The notes: generated by a model from the sequence alone, not told the origin. Shown: positions 32,826-41,925, counted from the first letter of the stretch. The stretch: DNA of 64,000 nucleotides from Clostridium cuniculi (GCF_004353185.1 NZ_SMUS01000004.1:101930-165929), one strand, 5' to 3'. Made by a program: numbers and translations.

Positions 32826-33167
32826 TTATGCATTTTTAAAATTTTCTTTTATTTTATCTTCTAATTCAAAATATTCATCTCTAAATCTTTTATTTATCAA
32901 TATTTTTTCTTCAGCTTTTTTCATTCTATAGCACAACATTCTATTATTTAAAATCCCTAAGTTTTCTTGAATAACTTCTGAATTTAAACATTTAAATTTC
33001 TTCATAAGTAAAAGTGTCAAATATAAATTATCTTTCTTTTTAAGTCTCTTTTTAAATTCTTCATAACTCATTCCATAATAACTACTTAAAATTAACATTA
33101 TAATTTCATACTTATTTATATTACCCACTCCTCTTTTATAGTGCTTTTCTTTAATTATTTCCTTCAT
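32826..33167 (-). CDS. Small protein resembling the DnaA C-terminal DNA-binding domain
   Basis: Up to 113 residues. The middle and end follow the pattern of DnaA domain IV: YGMSYEEFKKRLKKK, then a LTLLLMKKF helix in place of RQIAMYL, a turn (NSEVIQENLGILNN) where DnaA has IGEEFGGRDHTT, and a final helix with KKAEEKI. The key GRDHTTV contact residues are replaced, so origin binding is doubtful. The ATG at 33167 has no ribosome binding site; GAGGAG at about 33130 points to a shorter product that would need an ATA or GTG start. Confidence 0.55.
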   Translation of the reverse strand: MKEIIKEKHYKRGVGNINKYEIIMLILSSYYGMSYEEFKKRLKKKDNLYLTLLLMKKFKCLNSEVIQENLGILNNRMLCYRMKKAEEKILINKRFRDEYFELEDKIKENFKNA

Positions 33168-33183
33168 AATTTTTTTTATTCAT

Positions 33184-33221
33184 AGAAAAGACTTCTATGA
33201 ATAATTAATTTCATAGAAGTC
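33184..33221 (-). terminator. Terminator after the DUF1934 gene
   Basis: GACTTCTATGAA (33190-33201) and TTCATAGAAGTC (33210-33221) form a perfect 12-bp stem; TTTTC follows on the minus strand. An overlapping alternative hairpin (ATTCATAGAA with TTCTATGAAT) lies just beyond. Confidence 0.7.
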
Positions 33222-33227
33222 TAAAAT

Positions 33228-33644
33228 TTAATTTACTTTAATTTTTATATTTAACTCAGTAATTATTCCTTCCTGACCTTCAAGTCCTAAAGTATACTTA
33301 GAGTAAATTTCTCCACCATTTTCATTAACATTTATATTTAACTTTTCAGTATCAACATTTAAATCTAATACTCCATATGGTGTGTTATATAAAGAAACAG
33401 CCATTGCCCCTTCTTTAAACTCCATATTTGTAGTAGTTGATCCTACTCTCTCTAATACCATTATATCATCTTGTATATTTAAAGTAGTAGTTGTTCCTTC
33501 CATTCCTGATATTTCTGATTCTTCATATATTGCTTTAAATCCATTCTCCTCAATTATAAACTTACCAGGAGTCACCACTTCAATTGCATCATTAGGATCT
33601 AAATTTGATGAACTTTTTACAGATATAATTGCTCTCTTCTCCAT
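33228..33644 (-). CDS. DUF1934 (YwiB-like) beta-barrel protein
   Basis: 138 residues, all-beta in pattern, with Gly/Thr-rich strands (EISGMEGTTTTLNIQ, VGSTTTNMEF, YNTPYGVLDLNV) typical of DUF1934, a calycin-like family of unknown role in Firmicutes. AGGGGGATAAA precedes the ATG. It is 9 bp after the PP-loop gene and probably cotranscribed with it. Confidence 0.8.
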   Translation of the reverse strand: MEKRAIISVKSSSNLDPNDAIEVVTPGKFIIEENGFKAIYEESEISGMEGTTTTLNIQDDIMVLERVGSTTTNMEFKEGAMAVSLYNTPYGVLDLNVDTEKLNINVNENGGEIYSKYTLGLEGQEGIITELNIKIKVN

Positions 33645-33653
33645 TTTATCCCC

Positions 33654-34643
33654 CTACTTTATAGAAATCATATATTTTTCTAATTCTTTATCTGTTATAG
33701 GCTCTACAACTATAATATTTTCTAACTTTTGTCCATATATACCGTATTTAACCTTTAACTCTGCTTTTTCTCTTCCTTTGCTATATCTTGCAGCTATTCT
33801 AGCAGCTAAATGTATGTCATTTTCAGTTCCATTTCCTTCCAACAATACAAGTGCTCCTGAAAAATCAGTTGTATGGAAAGAATAATATTTCTTATGTATA
33901 AGTGATTTAATTGCTTCTCCCTCTTCTTGAGTTCTTGCAACTATTATCTTATTGTTATCTTCTGTTCTAAAATGTCTTCCATATCTTAAAAGACTTAATT
34001 CATCTTCTTCAACTGCTTCTTTAAAAGTTAAAAGATCTTTTAATCTTAATGCATAATTAGGTTCTGTTAATTTACATCCACCTGCTGGTGATGGATATTC
34101 TGTTATTCCCCATTTTGCAGCTAATTCCATTTGTGGTTTTCTACTTCTTCCAGTAATATTTAATAACTTTTCTCTATCAACTAATCCACTTAATTCCATT
34201 TCTGTAGGATCCATATTCTTAGCACATAAAGGTCTTAAAATTTTATTAGCAAATCCAGATTCCTTTTTTACAATATTTAAAGCTTGTCTGTTTTGAGACA
34301 TAGGTCGTTGATTTAATACTTCCCCTGTAATAATAAAATCTGCATTATGTTCCTCTAATAGTTTTCCTGCATAATTCATCATCATAGCATGACAATCTAT
34401 ACATGGATTCATATTTTTACCTCTACCATGCTTAGGATTTTTAACTAACTCTAAATGCTCTGGTGAAAAATCTACTACTAATAGTGGTATATCTATTTGC
34501 TTTGCCATCTTTATTGCACTTTCTTCACTAAAGAAATATGATCTAAAACAAATTCCTAATACCTCTATACCTTGTTCCTTTATTAATTTTGCTGCTAAAA
34601 TACTATCTAGCCCTCCTGAAATCATAGCTAACGCCTTTGCCAT
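33654..34643 (-). CDS. PP-loop thiouridylase-like ATPase with NFACT-R domain
   Basis: 329 residues from the ATG at 34643 behind AGGAGG (the open frame starts seven codons earlier). The N-terminal PP-loop motif SGGLDS near residue 10 and the CIDCH pair resemble MnmA/ThiI tRNA sulfurtransferases. The C-terminal part (about 210-290; RYGRHFR, IIVARTQEEGEAI, YSFHTTDFSGALVLLEG) matches the NFACT-R fold. Such fusions are thought to modify tRNA; the substrate is unproven. The gene overlaps no neighbour and follows spoIIR by 13 bp. Confidence 0.8.
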   Translation of the reverse strand: MAKALAMISGGLDSILAAKLIKEQGIEVLGICFRSYFFSEESAIKMAKQIDIPLLVVDFSPEHLELVKNPKHGRGKNMNPCIDCHAMMMNYAGKLLEEHNADFIITGEVLNQRPMSQNRQALNIVKKESGFANKILRPLCAKNMDPTEMELSGLVDREKLLNITGRSRKPQMELAAKWGITEYPSPAGGCKLTEPNYALRLKDLLTFKEAVEEDELSLLRYGRHFRTEDNNKIIVARTQEEGEAIKSLIHKKYYSFHTTDFSGALVLLEGNGTENDIHLAARIAARYSKGREKAELKVKYGIYGQKLENIIVVEPITDKELEKYMISIK

Positions 34644-34656
34644 ACTCTTCCTCCTA

Positions 34657-35337
34657 TTAATCAAAAATGTTATTTATAACTTCTACTATCTTAAACTTAA
34701 ATTTAACTCCATTATTAACATTACTTGATTCTTTATTTTTTTCTTTATCTTCATTTATTGTCTCATTATTTTTAGGTTCTATATTTTCAATTTCTTCTTT
34801 TAAATCACTAGAATCTACTGAATTTTTACTTTCATCAACAAAGCATAGTGATGGAAACATAACACACCACCAGTTTTGTCCTTTTCCTTCTCCAATTATA
34901 ACTCTAAAGGCTTCATAATTTCCTTGTGGAAAAACACAATCTCCATATACCTTATCAGGAAAATTCTCATAAGACAACATTGTAGTTACCTCATAAGTAT
35001 AATTATTTTCTTCAATGACCTCTTTTGCAATTTCATTAACATAATCTATATTTTCCTCTAATACATTTTCTGCTTCCTCTAATGAATTTACATTACTTAA
35101 TTTTTCACTTAATGCTTCAACTACTTTATCTCTAACTTTTAGCTTAAGATTTTGATCTTCATCTGTATCACTATTTGCTATTACATGAAATCTTATAAGC
35201 TTGTCCTTAATATCGTCATAATTTAATTCTGTTAACTCTAAACTAGATTCCTTTGTATTGATTGCAATAGATTGACATCCATTAAAAATTAAAACTGTTA
35301 AAACCATAGGTATTATAAAATAAATATACTTTCTCAT
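34657..35337 (-). CDS. spoIIR: Stage II sporulation protein R
   Basis: 226 residues from the second ATG (35337), eight bases after AAAGGGG. A hydrophobic N-terminal export segment (about 2-20) precedes the conserved SpoIIR block: LIRFHVIANSDTDEDQNLKLKVRD, then YGDCVFPQGNYEAFRVIIGEG and NWWCVMFPSLCFV. SpoIIR is made in the forespore and triggers SpoIIGA to process pro-sigma-E in the mother cell. An acidic, Asn-rich linker (about 165-205) follows before a short basic tail. Confidence 0.96.
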   Translation of the reverse strand: MRKYIYFIIPMVLTVLIFNGCQSIAINTKESSLELTELNYDDIKDKLIRFHVIANSDTDEDQNLKLKVRDKVVEALSEKLSNVNSLEEAENVLEENIDYVNEIAKEVIEENNYTYEVTTMLSYENFPDKVYGDCVFPQGNYEAFRVIIGEGKGQNWWCVMFPSLCFVDESKNSVDSSDLKEEIENIEPKNNETINEDKEKNKESSNVNNGVKFKFKIVEVINNIFD

Positions 35338-35408
35338 AAACATAACCCCTTTCTAGTTTTAAGTATTGACATTATAAAGGGGTTTATTCATTTATATTTA
35401 ATTTTTAT

Positions 35409-36254
35409 TTAAATAGTTCTAGTTAAAAATACTTCTCTATGATTTTCCTTCATTTTTTCATAGCATCTTTGTGCCTTTAACATATCATCAAAAAAAGCAA
35501 ATACACTTGGCCCACTTCCACTCATCATGCTACCTACTGCGCCATATCTATTCATATCTTCTTTTATTTTAATTAATATATTATGCTTTCTTAAAGTTAC
35601 ATTTTCTAATAAGTTTTTCATATTATTTGCTACATAATATAAATTATCTTGTTCCATAGCTTCTATTAAATTCTCAGTTTTAGGATGTACCCTAACTCTA
35701 TCTAAATTAAAGGCCTTATATACCTCTTTAGTTGAAACTCCAAAACTAGGTTTTACTAAAACTAATATTTTATCCTTAAAAGGTGCTAAAGTTGTTATTT
35801 TTTCTCCAATTCCTTCACAAAGTGCTGTTCCACCATTAATACAATATGGAATATCTGCACCTAATTTTAATCCAAGCGCCATTAGTTCTTCATTAGATGC
35901 ATTAACTTTAAATATCTTATTCATAAGTTTTAAAACGGCAGCTGCATCTGTGCTTCCTCCAGCTAAACCAGCTGATACAGGAATATTCTTTACAATATCA
36001 ATATGAACTCCATCTTCAATATTATATGTCTCTTTAAATAAACTTGCTGCTTTATAAGCTAAGTTCCTTGAATCTGTAGGAACATAACTTTTATTACAAC
36101 TTATTGTTATGTCTTCCTTCTGTTTCTCTATAGATATTTCATCGTACAAATCTATATTCTGCATTATCATTTTTAATAAATGATATCCATCACTTTCTCT
36201 TTTTCCTACTATATCTAAAGAAATATTAATTTTTGCATAGGCTTTTATTTTCAT
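35409..36254 (-). CDS. ispE: 4-diphosphocytidyl-2-C-methyl-D-erythritol kinase
   Basis: 281 residues from the ATG at 36254 after AAAGGA; the open frame starts ten codons earlier without support. A GHMP kinase of the MEP isoprenoid pathway: substrate Lys/Asn in AYAKINISLD, ATP loop PVSAGLAGGSTDAAA and MSGSGPSVFAFF near the end. Upstream of spoIIR on the same strand. Confidence 0.96.
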   Translation of the reverse strand: MKIKAYAKINISLDIVGKRESDGYHLLKMIMQNIDLYDEISIEKQKEDITISCNKSYVPTDSRNLAYKAASLFKETYNIEDGVHIDIVKNIPVSAGLAGGSTDAAAVLKLMNKIFKVNASNEELMALGLKLGADIPYCINGGTALCEGIGEKITTLAPFKDKILVLVKPSFGVSTKEVYKAFNLDRVRVHPKTENLIEAMEQDNLYYVANNMKNLLENVTLRKHNILIKIKEDMNRYGAVGSMMSGSGPSVFAFFDDMLKAQRCYEKMKENHREVFLTRTI

Positions 36255-36295
36255 ATATTCAAATCCTTTCAATGGAAAGTTCATAATTTTAAATT

Positions 36296-36323
36296 AAAGT
36301 TCAGAGCATAAACCCTGAACTTT
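36296..36323 (-). terminator. Terminator of the cphB-cphA operon
   Basis: AAAGTTCAG and CTGAACTTT form a 9-bp stem with a 10-base loop between cphA and ispE. Confidence 0.7.
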
Positions 36324-36380
36324 ATAAATAATATTATATATATTATTTTTCTTATAGTAAATATGTCATTGTTGTATTCT

Positions 36381-38996
36381 TTAATTTGAATTAACAACAT
36401 TCCCTAAATCTGCATTATTATTTTTATTGGATTTGATATAATTTATTAATGGAGATAATCTTTCAAAAAATACAATTATAATATCTCCCTCAGAAGATTC
36501 ATTTAATGCTATTTGTAAAGCTTCAACTTCATCTAACACTATATTTACGTTTGCATCTTTCTTTACTTCTAATACACCCTGTTTAATTAAATTAGGTACT
36601 TCTCCACTTTTTCTGCCTCTTCTATCTTTATCTTCTTTAATTATTATTTTATCAAGATATTTAGCGCTTATACTTCCTATTTCTCTAGCAACATAATCAT
36701 TTCTATCTCCTGGAACACCAATTATTCCAGTAATATTCCCACTACTAATACGACTTAGTGTAGGTAAAACCTTTTTATACCCTTCTATATTATGGCCATA
36801 ATCTAATATAACCTTTATACCATTATAATCATAAACGTTAAATCTTCCTGAGTTATCTTCAGAGTTAAAATTCTCTAATCCTATTCTTATCATGCTATAA
36901 TCTATTTCCATAGCTACTAATGCAGCACAAGCTGCCATTGCATTTTCAATATTAAATTCCAATGTACCATTTAACGATATTGGAATATCTTTAACATTTA
37001 TTATTTTATATTCTATTCCTCTATTATTGACACATATATAATCATCTTTTCTGTATACAGCAATATATTTCTTATTTATATTTTCTCTTACTAATTCATT
37101 ATTAAAGTCAGAAGAATAGTAAATTATATTTGAATTTATTTTATTTATAATCTTTCTACTCCACTCATCATCAGCATTAATTATTACATTTCCATTTTCT
37201 TTTACAGCTTCTGCTAATAATGACTTTACTTTGCAAAGCTCTTCCATAGAATTTATATTATCTATTCCTAAATGGTCATCAGTAATATTGGTTATTACTG
37301 CAACATCTGCTAAATCATATGCTAATCCTTTTCTTATAATTCCACCTCTTGCTGTTTCTAAAACTGCTATATCAATATCTCTATTGTATAATATACATTT
37401 AGCACTCTCAAATCCTGTATCATCACCAGTATCAATACATTTACCATCAACATATATTCCATCAGTACTTGTCATGCCAACACAATATCCCATTCTAGAT
37501 AATGTACTATTTATTATCCTAGTAGTTGTTGTTTTACCATTTGTTCCAGTAATAGCGACTACAGGTATGTTTTGAGGATTATTATTATACATCATATTGA
37601 TTATATCATTTCCAATATTTCTACTAACTCCTTCATAAGGATATGAATGCATTCTTAACCCTGGCGCTGCATTAACTTCAAGTATAGCTCCATTATTCAT
37701 CAACGATTCGCTAATATCAGTTGTACAAACATCAACACCACATATATCTAATCCTATAGCTTTAGCTGCCCTTACGCATATTTCCTTATTCTCTTCTGAA
37801 ATAACATCTGTATAATCTATAGCTATTCCACCAGTAGATAAATTTGAATTTTTTCTTAAAAATAATTTTTCTCCATTTTTTAATACAGAATTCAAATTAT
37901 AATTATTCTTACTTAAATTTCTTTCTAATTCATCATCAATCTTTACCTTAGTCAAAGGCTTTTCATGATCTTCTCCTCTAAGCTCATCACTATTTAATTC
38001 ATCTATAAGCTCTTTAATATTTCTTTCTCCATCACCAATTACAAATGGCGGTATTCTTTTTGAAACTGCTACAACCTTATATCCAACAACACAAACTCTA
38101 TAGTCATCACCCTCATAATATCGTTCAACTATTATGTCTTTAAACTCTTCAGTTAACTTTTGATAATATCTTAATAATTCCTTTTCGTTGGTTATCTTTA
38201 GTATAACTCCTCTTCCCTTGCTACCAAATTCAGGTTTTAAAACAACAGGATATCCTATTTCCTCTGCAGTTCTTAACAAATCAATAACATTATTTACCTT
38301 TTCCCCTTGAGAAACAGGTAAGTTCTGTATTCTTAATAATTCCTTTGTTAGTAACTTATCACAGGAAATATCAGCAGATACACAACTTGTAGCATTAGTA
38401 ATTGCTGATTCTATTATTCTTCCTTGTTTTCCATATCCAATTTGATAAAATCCACTATTACCCATTTTAATTACTGGCAACCCAGCTTTTTTAGCAGCGT
38501 TACATATTTCTAAAGCACTAGGTCCTATAAGTTCTTCTGGCATTATAGATTTTATTATATTTAATCTATCATCAAAGCTAATTTTTTTTCTCTCTATAAG
38601 TGAATTAATAATATCAACAGCTAACTTTGCAACTTCAATTCCTACCTTTGGATACTCATATTGATATACAACTATATATCTATCACCTTCAATTTCTCTA
38701 GCCTTTCCATAAGCTACATCTATACCTAGGATATTTTGTATAGCTATGATAATATGTTCACAAATATGAGCTAAATAAGTTCCTTCATTTAGTCTCTTTA
38801 CAAACCCACCTTCCTCATCTATCCCACATCTATGAGTATTAAGAATTGGAAGCATATCTACTAAGTTCTTATTAAAGTCTTTTATATCCTTACTAGGTAT
38901 CTCCGAATATCCTTCTAAATCTACGTCTAGTTGTATGCACTTTTTATGCGAATGTATATTTCTTCCAGCGTAAACAGTGCTATTTATGATTTTCAT
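36381..38996 (-). CDS. cphA: Cyanophycin synthetase
   Basis: 871 residues from the ATG at 38996; upstream AAGGA and GGAGGA fit better than the start seven codons earlier. An N-terminal domain (about 1-160), an ATP-grasp ligase (about 215-475; GYPVVLKPEFGSKGRG, EVNAAPGLRMH) and a Mur-ligase domain (about 480-860; TGTNGKTTTTRI, ITDDHLG, LDYGHN) add Asp and Arg in turn to build the nitrogen reserve polymer cyanophycin. It overlaps the cphB 3' end by 17 bp. Confidence 0.95.
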   Translation of the reverse strand: MKIINSTVYAGRNIHSHKKCIQLDVDLEGYSEIPSKDIKDFNKNLVDMLPILNTHRCGIDEEGGFVKRLNEGTYLAHICEHIIIAIQNILGIDVAYGKAREIEGDRYIVVYQYEYPKVGIEVAKLAVDIINSLIERKKISFDDRLNIIKSIMPEELIGPSALEICNAAKKAGLPVIKMGNSGFYQIGYGKQGRIIESAITNATSCVSADISCDKLLTKELLRIQNLPVSQGEKVNNVIDLLRTAEEIGYPVVLKPEFGSKGRGVILKITNEKELLRYYQKLTEEFKDIIVERYYEGDDYRVCVVGYKVVAVSKRIPPFVIGDGERNIKELIDELNSDELRGEDHEKPLTKVKIDDELERNLSKNNYNLNSVLKNGEKLFLRKNSNLSTGGIAIDYTDVISEENKEICVRAAKAIGLDICGVDVCTTDISESLMNNGAILEVNAAPGLRMHSYPYEGVSRNIGNDIINMMYNNNPQNIPVVAITGTNGKTTTTRIINSTLSRMGYCVGMTSTDGIYVDGKCIDTGDDTGFESAKCILYNRDIDIAVLETARGGIIRKGLAYDLADVAVITNITDDHLGIDNINSMEELCKVKSLLAEAVKENGNVIINADDEWSRKIINKINSNIIYYSSDFNNELVRENINKKYIAVYRKDDYICVNNRGIEYKIINVKDIPISLNGTLEFNIENAMAACAALVAMEIDYSMIRIGLENFNSEDNSGRFNVYDYNGIKVILDYGHNIEGYKKVLPTLSRISSGNITGIIGVPGDRNDYVAREIGSISAKYLDKIIIKEDKDRRGRKSGEVPNLIKQGVLEVKKDANVNIVLDEVEALQIALNESSEGDIIIVFFERLSPLINYIKSNKNNNADLGNVVNSN

Positions 38997-39813
38997 AAAA
39001 ATCCTTATCCTCCTCAAACGGTACCTTATCTAGTAAATTAAATCTATTACCTTCTTTTAATACATGAAGCTTTACGTTAAACATACTAAGTACTTCATCA
39101 CTATATTGCTCTGATACATTACTATAATCGATTGAACTTCCATCTATGAAATATACTGCACCAGATCCAATAACTTCTGCAGTTCCTTTATCACTTACTA
39201 CTATTGCTGTATCTTCATCTATTCCTACTCCTAAAACTTCTGGATTTTGAGCTATAGCAGTTAATAATCTTCCTATTCTACCTCGTTGAGCAAAATGTTG
39301 ATCAATTATTATATTGTTTACTAACCCTAAACCTGGTGACATTTTTAAAGTACATTTATGTGGAGATTCATCATCCTCTCCCTGAACTATCATGGTATCA
39401 CTCATAACAGATGCTCCGGCAGATGTTCCAGCAATTAATCCTCCATTAGCACATAATTCTTTCACAGCATCATATACTGGGCTTCCCCCTATCATGCTAG
39501 TTATTCTTAATTGATCACCACCAGTAAAGAATAATAAATTTGAATTATTTATTAATTCCACGTTTTTATTATCAAATGCATCTTCTCTAGTACTAATGTC
39601 TAGTTTATCTATATTTTTAATTCCTAAATTAGAAAATACATTTTTATAATTTTGATAACTTTTTTCTGGATATTCTGTTGCTATAGTTGCTATTATTAAC
39701 TTCTCTTTTTCAGGATCTATATACTTTGCTACTCTTTTTAATATTTCTTTATCGCCTTCCTTATCTTCAGCTCCTCCTATTATTATTAAGTTACCACTTA
39801 CTTTTTCGCTCAA
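38980..39813 (-). CDS. cphB: Cyanophycinase
   Basis: 277 residues, S51 family. The nucleophilic Ser is in AGTSAGASVMSD, with FFTGGDQ upstream and a late GIDEDTAIVV motif. It breaks cyanophycin to beta-Asp-Arg dipeptides. The start is a TTG at 39813, behind TGAGGTGATAAA. First gene of the cphB-cphA pair, downstream of sipL and separated from it by a terminator. Confidence 0.95.
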   Translation of the reverse strand: MSEKVSGNLIIIGGAEDKEGDKEILKRVAKYIDPEKEKLIIATIATEYPEKSYQNYKNVFSNLGIKNIDKLDISTREDAFDNKNVELINNSNLLFFTGGDQLRITSMIGGSPVYDAVKELCANGGLIAGTSAGASVMSDTMIVQGEDDESPHKCTLKMSPGLGLVNNIIIDQHFAQRGRIGRLLTAIAQNPEVLGVGIDEDTAIVVSDKGTAEVIGSGAVYFIDGSSIDYSNVSEQYSDEVLSMFNVKLHVLKEGNRFNLLDKVPFEEDKDFYENHK

Positions 39814-39876
39814 TTTATCACCTCAAATCACATATTTCTTATTTTATCCAATCAAATAAAATATATTCAAAAATAC

Positions 39877-39912
39877 AAAAAGGCCATTGCATAACTTTGC
39901 AATAGCCTTTTT
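39877..39912 (-). terminator. Terminator after sipL
   Basis: AAAAAGGCCATTGCA and TGCAATAGCCTTTTT form a 15-bp stem with one mismatch around TAACTT. Confidence 0.85.
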
Positions 39913-39928
39913 ATATTTTTAAATCTTA

Positions 39929-41500
39929 TTAAAATTTACACTTTCCTGGTATTATTAGCTTTTTACCTTCAGTTAATGATTCTGGTCCCTCTAATTCATT
40001 TATTTCTATTAATGAATCCATTGTAGTATTATATTTTTTAGCTAAATCCCAAAGTGTATCTCCTATATTAACTACATATATTGTAACTGAGGCTTTTTTA
40101 CATTCTTTTTCTTCCTCACCTTCAATAATATCAACTATCCACTCTTTATTAACTTTATAACAAGCCTTAACTAAAACAGATAATGTAGCCCTTACACCAA
40201 TTGTGTTAGCTTCAACTGTAGCATCTAAATTTTCTAAGTGAACTTTACATAAGGCAACCATATCTGGTTTTGTACCTTTTAAATCAATTACTGAAGTAAA
40301 CGGAATTTCTCCATTACACATATCTATTTTACAATCATCATCAGTTGTTTTATAAAGAACTAATACCTTTATTATTCCTTCAATCTTTATCTTATCTTCT
40401 TCAACAACCTTATCTGTTATAACTGGACATCCTGTAGCAGATATTACACATCCAATTTTATCATTTTCATCCTTAGGATATAAGTTATCCTTTATTATTA
40501 ATTCTGATGTAATTATTCCATGAACTAATCCTATTTCATAATTCTTCTTAGTTAATTCTATTGATTTAGTTGGTGAGTAAGCATCTTTAATTACATCAAC
40601 AATCTCTTTAGATATAACTTTAATAGTTCCCTTAATCATAAATTCAACATTTACAACTCTACTCTCACCTAAATCATCAGCATTGATTATACTATCAAAA
40701 TTTACTATATCTATTTGATGAGATGTCATCATCTCACTATTTACACCGATAGCTTCTTCTTCTTTTGATAAGTAAATATCATCTTGTAATAAGAATATAT
40801 CATTTTCATCTTTTCCTTTGCATAGCACTTCTATCTTGCAATAACATCCAAAATATATTTTTCCATCGCCAAGTTTAACTTCTTTTTTGTGTAAGTTCAT
40901 AGAGCATTTTAATACTTCATCAATTTCAGGTTTATCCATTGTTACTTTTATCATAGATTTTCCCATTAACTCTATGTCTTTCTCACACTTTATTTGATTC
41001 ATCTCTTCACTTTTCGTCTTAACTTGTATATCGTCTCTTCCTTCAATTTCTTTAACAAATTCAAATTCTTCAACCTTATAAAGTTGCCACTTAGTTGATC
41101 TTATTCCATCAATGGCAATCTTACGTTCATTCATAATACTAGCTTGAATATGTTCTATTACGCACTCGACTTCACAAATCACTTTATGTTCTTCATTATT
41201 AAGATCAAGATAGTCTGCGAACTTTTCTGATAAATAAACTGAGTTTATACTAGTTACCTTGCTTTCATCTTCTGATAAATACATAACAGAATAATTAATT
41301 TGACCTTCTATCATTATTTTATCTGCTAACGTTTCTTTGTTTGTTATAGTTGCTTTAGCCTCTACTCCTAATATTTGATATACATCTGGATGAGAGTCTT
41401 TTATTAAATATTCACCCTTTAGCACATTATTAGTAGAGCTTTCTCTTAGTAATTGTTCATTTTGAATACTTTCTTTAATAACATCTATCTGAGACATCAT
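39929..41500 (-). CDS. sipL: SipL-type coat morphogenesis protein (DUF3794 repeats plus LysM)
   Basis: 523 residues. Several DUF3794 repeats fill about 1-465 (LKGEYLIKDSHPDVYQILGV near the start and a similar block, GVNSEMMTSHQIDIVNF, later). A C-terminal LysM (about 472-520; YVVNIGDTLWDLAKKYN) ends the protein. SipL of C. difficile binds SpoIVA through its LysM and anchors the coat to the forespore; the domain layout and length here are the same. The start has a run of eight G before ATGATG; either ATG is possible. Confidence 0.93.
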   Translation of the reverse strand: MMSQIDVIKESIQNEQLLRESSTNNVLKGEYLIKDSHPDVYQILGVEAKATITNKETLADKIMIEGQINYSVMYLSEDESKVTSINSVYLSEKFADYLDLNNEEHKVICEVECVIEHIQASIMNERKIAIDGIRSTKWQLYKVEEFEFVKEIEGRDDIQVKTKSEEMNQIKCEKDIELMGKSMIKVTMDKPEIDEVLKCSMNLHKKEVKLGDGKIYFGCYCKIEVLCKGKDENDIFLLQDDIYLSKEEEAIGVNSEMMTSHQIDIVNFDSIINADDLGESRVVNVEFMIKGTIKVISKEIVDVIKDAYSPTKSIELTKKNYEIGLVHGIITSELIIKDNLYPKDENDKIGCVISATGCPVITDKVVEEDKIKIEGIIKVLVLYKTTDDDCKIDMCNGEIPFTSVIDLKGTKPDMVALCKVHLENLDATVEANTIGVRATLSVLVKACYKVNKEWIVDIIEGEEEKECKKASVTIYVVNIGDTLWDLAKKYNTTMDSLIEINELEGPESLTEGKKLIIPGKCKF

Positions 41501-41647
41501 ATCCCCCCCCTATAGTATAACTACTATAATTTATATTCTTTAAATATATATTTATTCTAATATGCATTAACTGTTTACCAATTTTTATATAATATTTTCA
41601 TCAAATTTTTTACAAACTGTTTATTTTTACCATTTAATTACACCCTT

Positions 41648-41654
41648 TGTCGAA
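41648..41654 (+). promoter_or_regulatory. Perfect Spo0A box (TGTCGAA)
   Basis: TGTCGAA is the core 0A box. It lies 46 bp upstream of the -35 of the orphan RNA and about 150 bp upstream of sipL. A single 7-mer is weak evidence. Confidence 0.4.
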
Positions 41655-41700
41655 TTTTCGTACCTTTTAAAAAAAATTTTAATTTTTTTTAAATAAATTG

Positions 41701-41729
41701 TTGACTTTATTATAAATATGTCATATTAT
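41701..41729 (+). promoter_or_regulatory. Sigma-A promoter of an orphan small RNA
   Basis: TTGACT (41701-41706), 17-bp spacer, TATTAT (41724-41729). No plus-strand gene follows before yabG at 42414, which lies beyond a terminator. Confidence 0.7.
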
Positions 41730-41735
41730 AAAGAT

Positions 41736-41822
41736 GGTTATTGACCATATAACCTCTCATAAATTCTCAATACCCTTTTATACCATAGTTGAAAGATGGA
41801 TACCCGCCATCTTTCTTTTTTT
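41736..41822 (+). ncRNA. Predicted 87-nt stand-alone small RNA
   Basis: Predicted start about 41736 from the promoter, end at the terminator. The 5' end forms GGTTAT/ATAACC, with an alternative ATGGT/ACCAT. A mostly single-stranded middle (about 41755-41790) follows, then the 9-bp GAAAGATGG/CCATCTTTC terminator with seven U. No open frame with a ribosome binding site is visible. The target is unknown. Confidence 0.65.
41791..41822 (+). terminator. Terminator of the orphan small RNA
   Basis: GAAAGATGG and CCATCTTTC pair around ATACCCG, followed by TTTTTTT on the plus strand. Confidence 0.85.
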
Positions 41823-41891
41823 ATTTCTTTATAAATATATTATTAAAAGTTAATTTTTAGAAATAAATTTAAAATATTTTTAAATAAAATA

Positions 41892-41925
41892 AATAAGAGC
41901 TTCGAAAAATTTCGAAGCTCTTATT
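41892..41925 (-). terminator. Terminator after veg
   Basis: AATAAGAGCTTCGAAA and TTTCGAAGCTCTTATT form a near-perfect stem overlapping the veg stop; the plus-strand A-rich flank gives U on the minus strand. Confidence 0.85.

Larger units (their letters stand above)
41501..41924. other. Intergenic region between sipL and veg holding an orphan transcription unit
   Basis: 424 bp. The left part must hold the sipL promoter; the minus strand has TATACTAT-like sequence near 41516-41523, tentative for sigma-E. A perfect Spo0A box TGTCGAA lies at 41648-41654. A promoter-RNA-terminator unit on the plus strand occupies 41701-41822, and the veg terminator is at the right end. Confidence 0.7.

Noticed and set aside
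33382..33885. 167-codon plus-strand frame opposite the DUF1934 and PP-loop genes
   Set aside because: It spans two real genes on the other strand and has no start signal.
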